Of a DNA stretch of 58,969 nt, positions 14,559-23,137 are shown piece after piece. The notes under the pieces are model-generated. The model worked only from the letters and a program-made list of their open reading frames with translations. It was not told the DNA's origin and ran no database searches. The stretch covers positions 435,381-494,349 of the forward strand of contig NZ_KI421412.1 in the NCBI RefSeq assembly GCF_000472285.1, given 5' to 3'. The first letter of the stretch is position 1, and the number at the start of each line of letters is the position of its first letter. The translations under genes were made by a program, and so were the position numbers. Source of the DNA: Desulfuromonas sp. TF. GTDB taxonomy: Bacteria > Desulfobacterota > Desulfuromonadia > Desulfuromonadales > ATBO01.

Positions 14559-16988
14559 ATGGGGTTTTTTCGGAAAGCATCCATAAAACAGAAGCTCATA
14601 GCCATCATGATGCTGAGCAGCATCAGCATCATGCTCCTTGCCTCGATGGCATTTATGGTTACCGAAGTTTATTCCTTCCGACAGACTCTGCTCGACAAAA
14701 CATCCTCCCTGGCCAAGATTCTCGGCACAAACGTCGTCATCCCTCTCGTTTTTCGCGATTCCCAATCGGCCGAGGACATCCTGGCCTCACTCAGAGCCGA
14801 ACCCCTCATCCGGCAGGCCTATGTTTTCGATCGCGGGAACAGGCCTTTTGCCCAGTATGTCAATGCGCGCACCGGCAACCCGATCCTTGAAGCGGAGCCG
14901 ATTGTTCCGGCCTGCGAGAAACTACCCGAGGCGGTCAAGGTGCGAAAGGAGAGTTATTGCTTTTCCTTTGACCATCTGGCGCTGTTTCAGCCGGTTTTCC
15001 ACCAGGGAGAAAAGATCGGTCTGGTCTATCTTCATTCGGATATGGACATCCTTTATGCCCGGCTGACCCGCTATGCTCTGGGAGCCGTCCTGTTTATAGG
15101 AGCCTTCTCCTGCGTGGCCCTGTATCTCGCCGTCCGGTTGCAGAATCTGATTTCAGGCCCGATCCTCCATCTGGCCGGAATGATGAAAATCGTTTCCGAC
15201 CGGAAGGATTTCGCCCTTAGGGTGGAAAGCAGGACCACTGACGAGGTGGGGAAGCTCGTCGACGGCTTCAATGAAATGCTTGTTCAACTGCAGATTCGCG
15301 ACGACCAACTGCGGCAGAATCAGCAGGAACTCGAGCAGAAGGTCGACAGGCGCACGAAGGAGCTTCGGGAGGCCAATGACAAATTGGCCGGGACCGTTAT
15401 TGATCTCGAACAGCTCAAGGAAGCCGCTGAAGCCGCCAACCGGGCCAAATCACAATTTCTGGCCACGATGAGCCATGAAATTCGCACCCCGATGGTAGGC
15501 ATCCTGGGAATGACCGAACTTCTGGTTCAGACGGAACTCGATGACCGGCAACGCAGTCTGGCGGAAACCTCCTACAAATCCGGCGAAGCCCTGCTTTCCA
15601 TCCTGAACTCCCTTCTCGACTTCTCTAAAATCGAGGCCGGCAAGGTGGAGCTTGAGACGGTCGATTTCGACCTCGGTCATCTGACGGAAGAGGTGGTCGC
15701 ACTGTTCGCCCAGAACGCATGGGGCAAAAACCTGGAACTGATATGTGATGTCGCGCCGGGCACGCCTACGGCTCTTCGAGGAGACCCGGCCCGCCTGCGG
15801 CAGGTCCTGCTGAACCTGGTGGGCAATGCCGTGAAATTCACGGATCGGGGAGAGATCGTCATTCGACTTGCGCTGCATCAAGACGATGGTGAAACGGCTC
15901 TGGTCAGGTTTGACGTGACAGACACCGGGATAGGCATCAGCGAAGAGGCGCAACAACTCATTTTCGACAGTTTTTCCCAGGCGAACAGTGCGACGACGCG
16001 CCATTACGGCGGGACCGGTCTGGGATTGGCCATTGTCAAGGAACTGGTCGGGCTGATGGGTGGACAAGTCGATGTGGAAAGCCGGCCAGGGAAAGGTTCC
16101 AATTTCGGATTTGTCATCAGCCTTGAGCGACAGCCTGGCGCCGAAATCCACCCCTTTGTTTTTACGGGGCTCAGAATTCTGATCGTCGACGACAATCAGT
16201 CGTTTCGGCTCATGCTTACGAAGCACCTTCATGCTCTCGATCTGGAGGTGGAAGCAGCCGGCGATGCTCCGGAAGCCCTGGACAGATTGAGGGCCGCTGC
16301 CCGGAAGGGAACTCCATTCACGGCGGTTTTGCTCGATGCGGACTTGCCTTCCTCGGGTTCTCTTCAACTGGTCAGCGAGCTTCGCCGGGATCCGGCACTG
16401 TCGAAAACACCCTTGATCCTGCTGGAATCCCCTCTGCCGACCAGCGAAGAGATCGAATTGCGGGACGCCGCGGTCGGGTTCCTGCGCAAACCTCTGCGTC
16501 TATCGCAGCTTGGTCCGAAGTTGACGGAATTCCTTGCTTCAGGCGGCGGCCAGTGCCGGAAGCTTTCCCCTGCTCCACCTCGGGTCGGAAAGATAGCCCC
16601 CGAAAGGGTGGCGGGAAGGATCTTGCTGGCTGAAGACAATCGGGATGTTCAGCGTCTGGTTCGCATCCATCTCGAGACCCGCGGTTACCACGTTGATATT
16701 GTCTCAACCGGAAAAGAAGCCGCCGGCGCCCTGCAGAGCAAAAATTACGATCTGGTCCTGATGGACTATAACATGCCGGAAATGGATGGTCCCGAGGCTG
16801 TGCGAATGATTCGGCAGGGGGGGGATCTGACGCCCATTGTCGCCCTGTCGGCCCATTCCGGGAATGATCACAGAGAGAGGTTTCTGGCCGTCGGGGTGGA
16901 CGATTACCTCTGCAAGCCTTTCAAACAGCAGCAGCTTTTCGAGCTGGTGGATAAATGGCTGAATTTTACTGCCGCCGACATGGAATGA
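14559..16988 (+). CDS. membrane hybrid histidine kinase with two receivers
   Basis: A sensor kinase of 809 residues. Order: TM1 (about 13-35), a periplasmic sensor region resembling CHASE8 (about 36-165), TM2 (about 168-190), HAMP (about 190-245), coiled coil (about 250-300), HisKA (SHEIRTPM, His near 308), HATPase (NAVKF N-box, [15 protein letters not shown]), receiver 1 (IVDDN, acceptor Asp in LLDADLP) and receiver 2 (AEDN, acceptor Asp in LMDYNMP, Lys in CKPF). There is no Hpt domain, so phosphate must leave via a separate Hpt protein or the receivers act as brakes. The architecture is close to BarA. No DNA-binding partner lies beside it. A GTG-started LVIVD-repeat gene begins 67 bases downstream. 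Confidence 0.9.
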   Translation: MGFFRKASIKQKLIAIMMLSSISIMLLASMAFMVTEVYSFRQTLLDKTSSLAKILGTNVVIPLVFRDSQSAEDILASLRAEPLIRQAYVFDRGNRPFAQYVNARTGNPILEAEPIVPACEKLPEAVKVRKESYCFSFDHLALFQPVFHQGEKIGLVYLHSDMDILYARLTRYALGAVLFIGAFSCVALYLAVRLQNLISGPILHLAGMMKIVSDRKDFALRVESRTTDEVGKLVDGFNEMLVQLQIRDDQLRQNQQELEQKVDRRTKELREANDKLAGTVIDLEQLKEAAEAANRAKSQFLATMSHEIRTPMVGILGMTELLVQTELDDRQRSLAETSYKSGEALLSILNSLLDFSKIEAGKVELETVDFDLGHLTEEVVALFAQNAWGKNLELICDVAPGTPTALRGDPARLRQVLLNLVGNAVKFTDRGEIVIRLALHQDDGETALVRFDVTDTGIGISEEAQQLIFDSFSQANSATTRHYGGTGLGLAIVKELVGLMGGQVDVESRPGKGSNFGFVISLERQPGAEIHPFVFTGLRILIVDDNQSFRLMLTKHLHALDLEVEAAGDAPEALDRLRAAARKGTPFTAVLLDADLPSSGSLQLVSELRRDPALSKTPLILLESPLPTSEEIELRDAAVGFLRKPLRLSQLGPKLTEFLASGGGQCRKLSPAPPRVGKIAPERVAGRILLAEDNRDVQRLVRIHLETRGYHVDIVSTGKEAAGALQSKNYDLVLMDYNMPEMDGPEAVRMIRQGGDLTPIVALSAHSGNDHRERFLAVGVDDYLCKPFKQQQLFELVDKWLNFTAADME

Positions 16989-17055
16989 AGATATCCGGGG
17001 AGAACGGACTCCGGTCCTCGTTTGTCGCTTTTCTGACACGCAAACAGGGTACGAA

Positions 17056-19242
17056 GTGATCGCCAGAATTCCTTTACTTGTTTTCACCGTCGCCGCCGTC
17101 CTGGCCTGCGTGCTGGTGGCGGGCGCTTTCAAAAGGGTTCTGATCGAACGGGAAGATTCCGTGGTCGAGCTGAAGGTGGACGCCGCAAGCGCCATTCGCG
17201 GCATCCTTGGGAAATCCCTTCCAGTGACATTGTCAGGCGGCGGGTTTGATTCCGATACCCGGATTTCACTTTCGCTGGATGTCGGCAATCGAGCCGCCGT
17301 GATCGGCTCCCTGGAAACGTGGTCCAATTTGCAGGACGTTGTGGTATCCGGACAGAGAGCCTATCTGGCTAACGCTTTCAGGGGATTTCAGATCGCCGAC
17401 ATAAGCGACCCCCCTCGGCCCCGCATCGTCGGCTCGGTCAAAACCCCGGGAAGAGCCTGGGCCGTGGCCATAAAAGGGGAAACGGCTTTCGTTGCCGATG
17501 GCGAGGGCGGTCTGCAGGTCATTGATATCGGCAGCCCGGAAGATCCCCGGATCATTGCATCCGTCCCCACCCAGGATCGGGCCCTGGGGGTCGCCTTTCG
17601 GGGGGACATCGTCTATGTCGCCGATTTTGCCGGCGGCCTGCAGGTCATCGATGTGCGGCACCGGCTGAAACCGAAGATCATCGGCAACATCAAAACGGAA
17701 GGTCCGGCCTGGAAGGTAGTCCTGAGCGGGGACCGTGCCTATCTGGCATGCATGACAGGGGGAATGCATGTCCTCGATGTCAGCGACCCCCGCAAGCCTT
17801 TCCTCCTCGGCAGTTATCGATCTGAGGGGGGAATATTCGGAGTTGCCGTTGCCGATGGAAAGGCCTATGTGGCCGATACCGACCGAGGTTTCCTGGTGCT
17901 CGATCTGAGTGAGCCGGAAAAACCGGATATTCTCGGTTCGATCAAGATGTCGGGGGTTATCGTGAATGTGACGGTGACGGAGAATCGGGCCTTTGTCGCC
18001 GCAACCACCGGTGGAGTTCTGGTGGTCGACATCGATGATCCGTCCTCTCCGAAGATTATCGGGAAGGTGGATACGGGTAACGCCCGGAGCGTCGCCATCG
18101 CCGACGGCAAAGCGTATGTCGCCGCCAGTCGAAGAGGCCTCAAGATCGTCGACATCGAAGCTCTGCGGCCGTCGCTGTCCGGGGATTTTCGCGGAACGTA
18201 CAGTCATGCCCGATCCCTTGTCGCCGAAGAGGGAAAGGTGTTTCTGGCGGACGGGACAATGGGACTCAAGATCTTCGATGCGACACATCCCCATTCCTCG
18301 AAGCTTATCGGCTCGGTCCGGACTCCGGCAGAGGCTGCCGCGGTCGCCGTGGCCGGGGGGCTGGCCTATGTGGCGGATGGCGCCTCCGGCCTTCAGGTCA
18401 TCGAGATCAGCGATCCCCGCGCTCCGCGGATTATCGGATCCGCGGCGGTCTCCGGGGAGGCGGTGGCGGTCGCCGCGAAGGGCGATATGGTTTTTCTGAT
18501 CGAAGACTGCGGCCGGTCCGCCGATCCGGCGAAGAGGTGCAATCGCAGATTGCGCATCTTCGATGTCTCCGATCCGAGGAATCCCCGGCAGGTCGGTATT
18601 CTGGAGGTGTCTTCGGATGTATTCAGGATTGACGCCGGAGAGGGCATGGTATTTCTGGCGAGTCTCCGTCAGGGGCTGCAAATCATCGATGTCGGCAATC
18701 CCAAAAAGCCCGAGCTGAGGGGCACCGCAACCTTGCCTTGGCCGCAGCAGGCCTTCGCCACGGCAGTGGACGTTTTTGCGGAGAGTGGGAAGGTGTTCAT
18801 TGCGAACGGCCAGGCCGGCGTGCAGGTTTTCGATATCAGCAATCCGGGAGAACCGAACATTCTCGGCTCCATCAGGGTCTCTGATTACGCAAAAGACATC
18901 AGCCTGGTCGGGGAGCGGGCCTACGTTCTGGACACCCGTCAGGGTTTGCAGGTGATCGATGTCAGCGATCCGGGGAATATGCGAATTGTCGGCGGCCTCT
19001 CCCTTCCGGCCGATGTCCGATCCTTCGCGATTTCCGGCGGGATGCTCCATGTGGAGAACGGGAATGGCGGTGTGCTGGTTCTGCCCCTTCCGATCGAACT
19101 GGGGAAACCCGTCATCCTCAGCTCCGACCGTATGACCGTTGTGGTTCCGAGTCCTCCATTTCCGGGAGACTATATTCTTCAGGTGTTCAATCGTCGTGAG
19201 GCCAGAGAGCTCCCCGGCGTCCTGACCTTCACCGCGCCTTAG
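17056..19242 (+). CDS. LVIVD-repeat beta-propeller protein with N-terminal membrane anchor
   Basis: A protein of 728 residues. A hydrophobic segment (about 5-24) serves as signal or anchor. Then come 13-14 tandem repeats of about 40-43 residues built on the pattern (K/R)AYVAD-GLQVIDISDP-P-IIGS, known as LVIVD repeats, predicted to form one or two beta-propellers outside the cytoplasm. Repeat 10 contains a Cys-containing insertion (EDCGRSADPAKRCN). The last 60 residues look like an IPT/TIG-type immunoglobulin fold, and the stretch after the anchor may be another. The start is GTG. The function of LVIVD proteins is unknown; surface binding is a fair guess. It is convergent with the TonB-dependent receptor gene. 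Confidence 0.8.
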   Translation: MIARIPLLVFTVAAVLACVLVAGAFKRVLIEREDSVVELKVDAASAIRGILGKSLPVTLSGGGFDSDTRISLSLDVGNRAAVIGSLETWSNLQDVVVSGQRAYLANAFRGFQIADISDPPRPRIVGSVKTPGRAWAVAIKGETAFVADGEGGLQVIDIGSPEDPRIIASVPTQDRALGVAFRGDIVYVADFAGGLQVIDVRHRLKPKIIGNIKTEGPAWKVVLSGDRAYLACMTGGMHVLDVSDPRKPFLLGSYRSEGGIFGVAVADGKAYVADTDRGFLVLDLSEPEKPDILGSIKMSGVIVNVTVTENRAFVAATTGGVLVVDIDDPSSPKIIGKVDTGNARSVAIADGKAYVAASRRGLKIVDIEALRPSLSGDFRGTYSHARSLVAEEGKVFLADGTMGLKIFDATHPHSSKLIGSVRTPAEAAAVAVAGGLAYVADGASGLQVIEISDPRAPRIIGSAAVSGEAVAVAAKGDMVFLIEDCGRSADPAKRCNRRLRIFDVSDPRNPRQVGILEVSSDVFRIDAGEGMVFLASLRQGLQIIDVGNPKKPELRGTATLPWPQQAFATAVDVFAESGKVFIANGQAGVQVFDISNPGEPNILGSIRVSDYAKDISLVGERAYVLDTRQGLQVIDVSDPGNMRIVGGLSLPADVRSFAISGGMLHVENGNGGVLVLPLPIELGKPVILSSDRMTVVVPSPPFPGDYILQVFNRREARELPGVLTFTAP

Positions 19243-19292
19243 CGGGCTGAAAGAAAATGTCCATCGTAAGGAAACCTTTATTCATCATCCTT

Positions 19293-21809
19293 TTAGAACA
19301 GATATTCCGCTCCGGCCCAGAATTGCCTGCCAATTTCAAATTCAGCAGCTTCCCCCCCGACGGGAACTTTTTTATTGAAGACGTTGTTTATCTCCAGGCT
19401 CAACAGGAGCGCCTGGTCGCGAAACATGTTTCTGCGCCAGTCTATTTTCCAGTCGAAAACCCAGGATTCGGGCTCTTTTTCTTCCCGATACGCCGATCCG
19501 ACTTCCTCGGGTATGTCCAACGTCGGCCAGTCTGACTTCTTTATAAGTTCCAGGGCATGGAAACCGCTGCGGTATTTGGCGAAATTGGTGAACGTGAATC
19601 CGTACGGAAGCTGAACCGAATAGAGGAGGTTTGCCACCCAGGGACGATTGAAGTCCTGCCGCGGCAGATCCTCGCGCTTGACGACTTTCCCTTCGTACCA
19701 GACCGGCTCTTCCCGTCTTTCCGCATCGAGGAAGGTTTCGTAATCCTCGGCGCTGCTCTCGGTTTCTTGATAAGTGGCGTTCAGGGACAGGTAGTGCCGC
19801 TTCCAACGGCCCTCCCAGATCAGGGAATATTCCTCGTGCCTGCTGCGGCCGTTGTTGTTCAGGATGTAATAGCTGAAACCGTCCGGTTGGATTTCCCCTT
19901 TTTCACGGGCGAATTCATCTCTTCCGTCGCGCCGAACGTAGCTGAGATTGAGGCGTCCACCGGAGAAAAGCTGTTCCAGGCCGAGAACCGCCTCATCCGC
20001 AAAGGGGGTTTCTAAATCGGAAAAGCGAGTAGCGGATGTGCTGTACGTACTGCTCCATTCGGCCGAGGGACGGTTTTCCGCATCGAGAGTCTGACTCCGG
20101 ATATCGGTCCGTGCGGGACGCTGAGCCTCGCGAAGCTTATAGGTCAGCAAGGTCTTACCATAATAACGGTTCCATCCGGCAATGAACAGAGTGCGGCTGT
20201 TGCCAAAGAGGTCATAGGTGGCGGCGAGACGGGGGGCCAAATTGGTGTTTCCCATGAAATCGTCGTAGGAGAGCCTCAAGCCGGGACGCAGCCCGAGGCG
20301 GCCGAAGTCGATCTGCTCCTCAACATAGAAGGCGTAGTTGTTGATGGTGGCGCCGACGGAGTCTGCCTCATAAGCGGTTCGCTTGTAGAAAAACTGCTCG
20401 TTGTCGACGCATCCGAGAGAATCCTGATCGCAAAGAACGTTACTGTCGGCCACGGCAAGGGAAAAGATCAGCGTCGTTTCTTTGCGGTCGAATTCTCCAT
20501 GGGCCCAGGCATATTCCAACCCGGCAGAAATTTCCTGTTCGATTGCCGATGTGGCCATTCGGGGAAAGGTGAACTCCGCCCTGGCCTCGGCGCTTTCCTG
20601 CGTTTTCTCGATGTTGCCGTACCCCCCTTCCCAGCTTCTGGTGGTGCCGAGCAGCTCGCCCCAGTCCTTCTCTCCCAGGACGAGCCAGGAATAATGATGG
20701 GGTGGGGCCTTCCGTGTATTCTCACTTGTTTTGAAGCCGGCGTCCACCGCCAGGCTGCTGCCGGCAAAAAAGTGGTTCCAGGAGGCGTTTGCAGCCGTCC
20801 CTCCCTCCTCGATCGTAAAATCGCTGTTTTTTGTTTTGGATTTGAAATGCTCTTCTCTGTAGGGAGCTTGGAGGATCGAGAGGCCCAGGACGTCGTCCGG
20901 GGAGAGATTCCATATGCCCTTCAGGAAAAAGTTTTCGTTTCGACGGGTCTGTTCCTTGCTTTCTCCCAGGTGATTCAGGGGGATCTTGCTGTACAACTCG
21001 GTGAAGGACGCCAGCAGACCTCCCTTCGGGCCAAGAGGGACATTGATCCCGAGTCCGGTATGGTGTTTGGTGAATTCCGGTTGCCGTGAGGCCTCATGGG
21101 AGTTTTCGAAATCGCTCCTGTCACCACTGTCGACGTGAAACCTGGTCCACTCGTCCCGTGTTGTCCTGTAAAAAACCCACCCACCCGGAACAGGTTCCGG
21201 ATTTCTGGTCCGGGAATCGACGACTCCACCCGTAAAGCCTCCGAACCTGGCGGGAATATTGTGCCGAAAGACGGTCACTTCGCCGATCAGGCGGGAATCC
21301 AGGAAAATCTCCTGAGGGTGACTGGAAACATCCAGGACGGAATTCCGACTGGTGGAAACCGGGTCGAGCAGGCTGTTGTTGCCGATGCCGTCGATGAGAA
21401 AATTGTTCTGAAAAGTCTTGCCGCCGGAGATGGAAAGGTTGGGCGGCAGGATTTCTCCTCCCTGCAAGGAAGTATTGGCCTTGTCGCTGAACTGGACTCC
21501 GGGAAGAACGTCAAGAAGCTCATTGATGGTGCCGTTGCCTTTCGGCAGGTGCTCAATCAGCTCTTGGGAGAGGATAGATTTTCCGGTCGTCCTATCTTCC
21601 GGGGCGGCGATAATCGTGACCATTGGCAGAACGGGCAGTTTGGAAGTGTCGTTTTCAGCGGGATTTCCCGATTGAACGTATCCCGAGGTTTCCTTCTGCT
21701 CAGAATTTTCCTTTATGGGCGCGGCAAAAGAACAAGGAGGAGAAGTCAGGGAGGCCCAAAAGAACAAAAGCAGGGACAGGAGAGTGTGGAAGATTCCGGG
21801 ATAATTCAT
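19293..21809 (-). CDS. TonB-dependent outer-membrane receptor
   Basis: A receptor of 838 residues with a signal peptide (about 1-29, ending SFAA), a plug domain (about 65-205, with LPGVQF, LSISGG and the FLIDGI segment) and a beta-barrel of about 620 residues with aromatic-rich strands, ending in the terminal Phe typical of barrel proteins (GAEYLF). No clear TonB box was identified near the mature N-terminus. The ligand is unknown. A tonB gene is divergently transcribed across a 346-base AT-rich gap, which supports a functional pair. Two Cys residues in an extracellular-loop region (LCDQDSLGC) may form a disulfide. Confidence 0.9.
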   Translation of the reverse strand: MNYPGIFHTLLSLLLFFWASLTSPPCSFAAPIKENSEQKETSGYVQSGNPAENDTSKLPVLPMVTIIAAPEDRTTGKSILSQELIEHLPKGNGTINELLDVLPGVQFSDKANTSLQGGEILPPNLSISGGKTFQNNFLIDGIGNNSLLDPVSTSRNSVLDVSSHPQEIFLDSRLIGEVTVFRHNIPARFGGFTGGVVDSRTRNPEPVPGGWVFYRTTRDEWTRFHVDSGDRSDFENSHEASRQPEFTKHHTGLGINVPLGPKGGLLASFTELYSKIPLNHLGESKEQTRRNENFFLKGIWNLSPDDVLGLSILQAPYREEHFKSKTKNSDFTIEEGGTAANASWNHFFAGSSLAVDAGFKTSENTRKAPPHHYSWLVLGEKDWGELLGTTRSWEGGYGNIEKTQESAEARAEFTFPRMATSAIEQEISAGLEYAWAHGEFDRKETTLIFSLAVADSNVLCDQDSLGCVDNEQFFYKRTAYEADSVGATINNYAFYVEEQIDFGRLGLRPGLRLSYDDFMGNTNLAPRLAATYDLFGNSRTLFIAGWNRYYGKTLLTYKLREAQRPARTDIRSQTLDAENRPSAEWSSTYSTSATRFSDLETPFADEAVLGLEQLFSGGRLNLSYVRRDGRDEFAREKGEIQPDGFSYYILNNNGRSRHEEYSLIWEGRWKRHYLSLNATYQETESSAEDYETFLDAERREEPVWYEGKVVKREDLPRQDFNRPWVANLLYSVQLPYGFTFTNFAKYRSGFHALELIKKSDWPTLDIPEEVGSAYREEKEPESWVFDWKIDWRRNMFRDQALLLSLEINNVFNKKVPVGGEAAEFEIGRQFWAGAEYLF

Positions 21810-22155
21810 TGTTGTTCGATCCCTGTCCCCTCCCCAAGTAAAAGATCAAAATAATGACTAAAAATTTATTATTATATTATTATCTGTCATTTGCCGATCG
21901 ATTAAGTCATATGCCTTGAGCGTAAAGAAAGCAAAAACAAACACATTGTATAAAGTTCCAGTAACTTTGACCATGTGAATATTTTTGAAAAGAAATCTGT
22001 AAGCCTGCTGCAAGAGCTATTCCGATCTTATATAGCAACAAAGTAGGCTTTTTTGTTTCAAATGGAAGTTTTTAAAGTCTGCGCCATCCCCCTGCTTGAC
22101 CGGTTCCTGGATATGGCGTAAAAGAAGAGAGCCTGCGAAATACCAGGACACTTTT
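21810..22155. other. AT-rich divergent promoter region between TonB-dependent receptor and tonB
   Basis: This 346-base gap is far richer in A+T than its surroundings, above all 21840-22080. It includes TTATTATTATATTATTATC at 21866-21884, which resembles only half of a Fur box. No small gene or RNA is recognised. It should hold both divergent promoters. Confidence 0.5.
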
Positions 22156-22983
22156 ATGTTTCCAGACCCCGACCGAAAACCTGTTGGAAGAAAGCGGACC
22201 GTCGTCTGTTTTCTTACTTTTTCGCTGCTTTTCCATGCCGCCGTGATGGTGTTCTTTGCCGATTCGGAACGGGTGAAGGAGCATCACGACAGGGTGGAGA
22301 TCGGTCTTGTATCTCTCCCGCCCGCGATAACCGGACGTGCCGGAGAAGGGATCGTCCCGGTGGCGCAGCCCCCGGTCGTCGCGGGTCCTGCACCGGGTGA
22401 GAAGGTTCCCGGCACTCCATTCGCCACGCTGGCCGAAGAAAAGGTGGCGCGAAACGCGCTTGCGGCGAACCGTCCACCGGATTCGTTCCGTCCGGCGCCC
22501 GCCTCAGAAATAGCCGCCGCCAAAAAGGCCTCCCTCCCCGGGCGGGAACCGGCTTCTGCTGAAAGTCAGCCTCAATTCGAACCTGCAAGACCGGCGGATA
22601 AAATCATCGAGCCTTTGTCGACCTTCGCGGACCCCGGACCGCCGCCGGAGCGGGAATCAGCCGTCTTCTCCGGTGAGGGAAAGGCGAGCGCCAGCGCCCC
22701 CCTCGTCGAAGCGATCCCCCGTTACGACCGCAACGCCCCGCCTCCGTATCCACGTCTCGCCCGGGAGCAGGGCTGGGAGGGGGAGGTCCTGCTCCGGGTG
22801 CTCGTCTCCGAAGCCGGTGACGTTCGCAGCGTCTCCGTGGAGCGCTCCTCGGAACATGCCGTCCTCGATGACGCGGCTCTTAGGGCTGTCCGCCGCTGGC
22901 GCTTTCACCCTTCGCGCCTGGGATCGACCCCGGTAGAGGGAGAGGTCCTTGTGCCGCTTCGTTTCAAGATCAGAGATTTCTGA
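22156..22983 (+). CDS. tonB: TonB family energy transducer
   Basis: Couples the proton gradient, via ExbBD, to outer-membrane receptors. The 275-residue protein has a cytoplasmic N-terminus (about 1-16), one transmembrane helix (about 17-36), a long Pro/Ala-rich periplasmic linker (about 60-185) and a C-terminal TonB domain (about 190-275) with PPPYPRLAREQGWEGEVLL, VLDDAALRAVRRWRF and the final beta strand. The ATG at 22156 is preferred over the TTG at 22096 because the membrane helix is then near the N-terminus. No exbB or exbD lies nearby, so it must share an ExbBD encoded elsewhere. The partner is probably the divergent receptor. Confidence 0.85.
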   Translation: MFPDPDRKPVGRKRTVVCFLTFSLLFHAAVMVFFADSERVKEHHDRVEIGLVSLPPAITGRAGEGIVPVAQPPVVAGPAPGEKVPGTPFATLAEEKVARNALAANRPPDSFRPAPASEIAAAKKASLPGREPASAESQPQFEPARPADKIIEPLSTFADPGPPPERESAVFSGEGKASASAPLVEAIPRYDRNAPPPYPRLAREQGWEGEVLLRVLVSEAGDVRSVSVERSSEHAVLDDAALRAVRRWRFHPSRLGSTPVEGEVLVPLRFKIRDF

Positions 22984-23068
22984 CGACGGCTACGTTCCCC
23001 CCCCGGCGGCGGCGTAACTCTTTCGCCATGCCCTTTTGCCGCCCTCTCCTTCCCGACAGCCATTCCCT

Positions 23069-23098
23069 TTGACAAGACTTCCCTCTTTACCTTATACT
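23069..23098 (+). promoter_or_regulatory. sigma-70 promoter of the GAF/AAA+ regulator gene
   Basis: TTGACA (23069-23074) and TATACT (23093-23098) with an 18-bp spacer, about 35 bases before the start codon. Confidence 0.6.
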
Positions 23099-23137
23099 CT
23101 TTGAGTTGTTTTTTTACTCAGTGAAAGGTCTTTCCCA

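Noticed and set aside
21866-21884. Fur-box-like TTATTATTATATTATTATC between the TonB-dependent receptor and tonB
   Set aside because: Only the right half fits the palindromic Fur consensus; in this AT-rich gap such a match is expected by chance.
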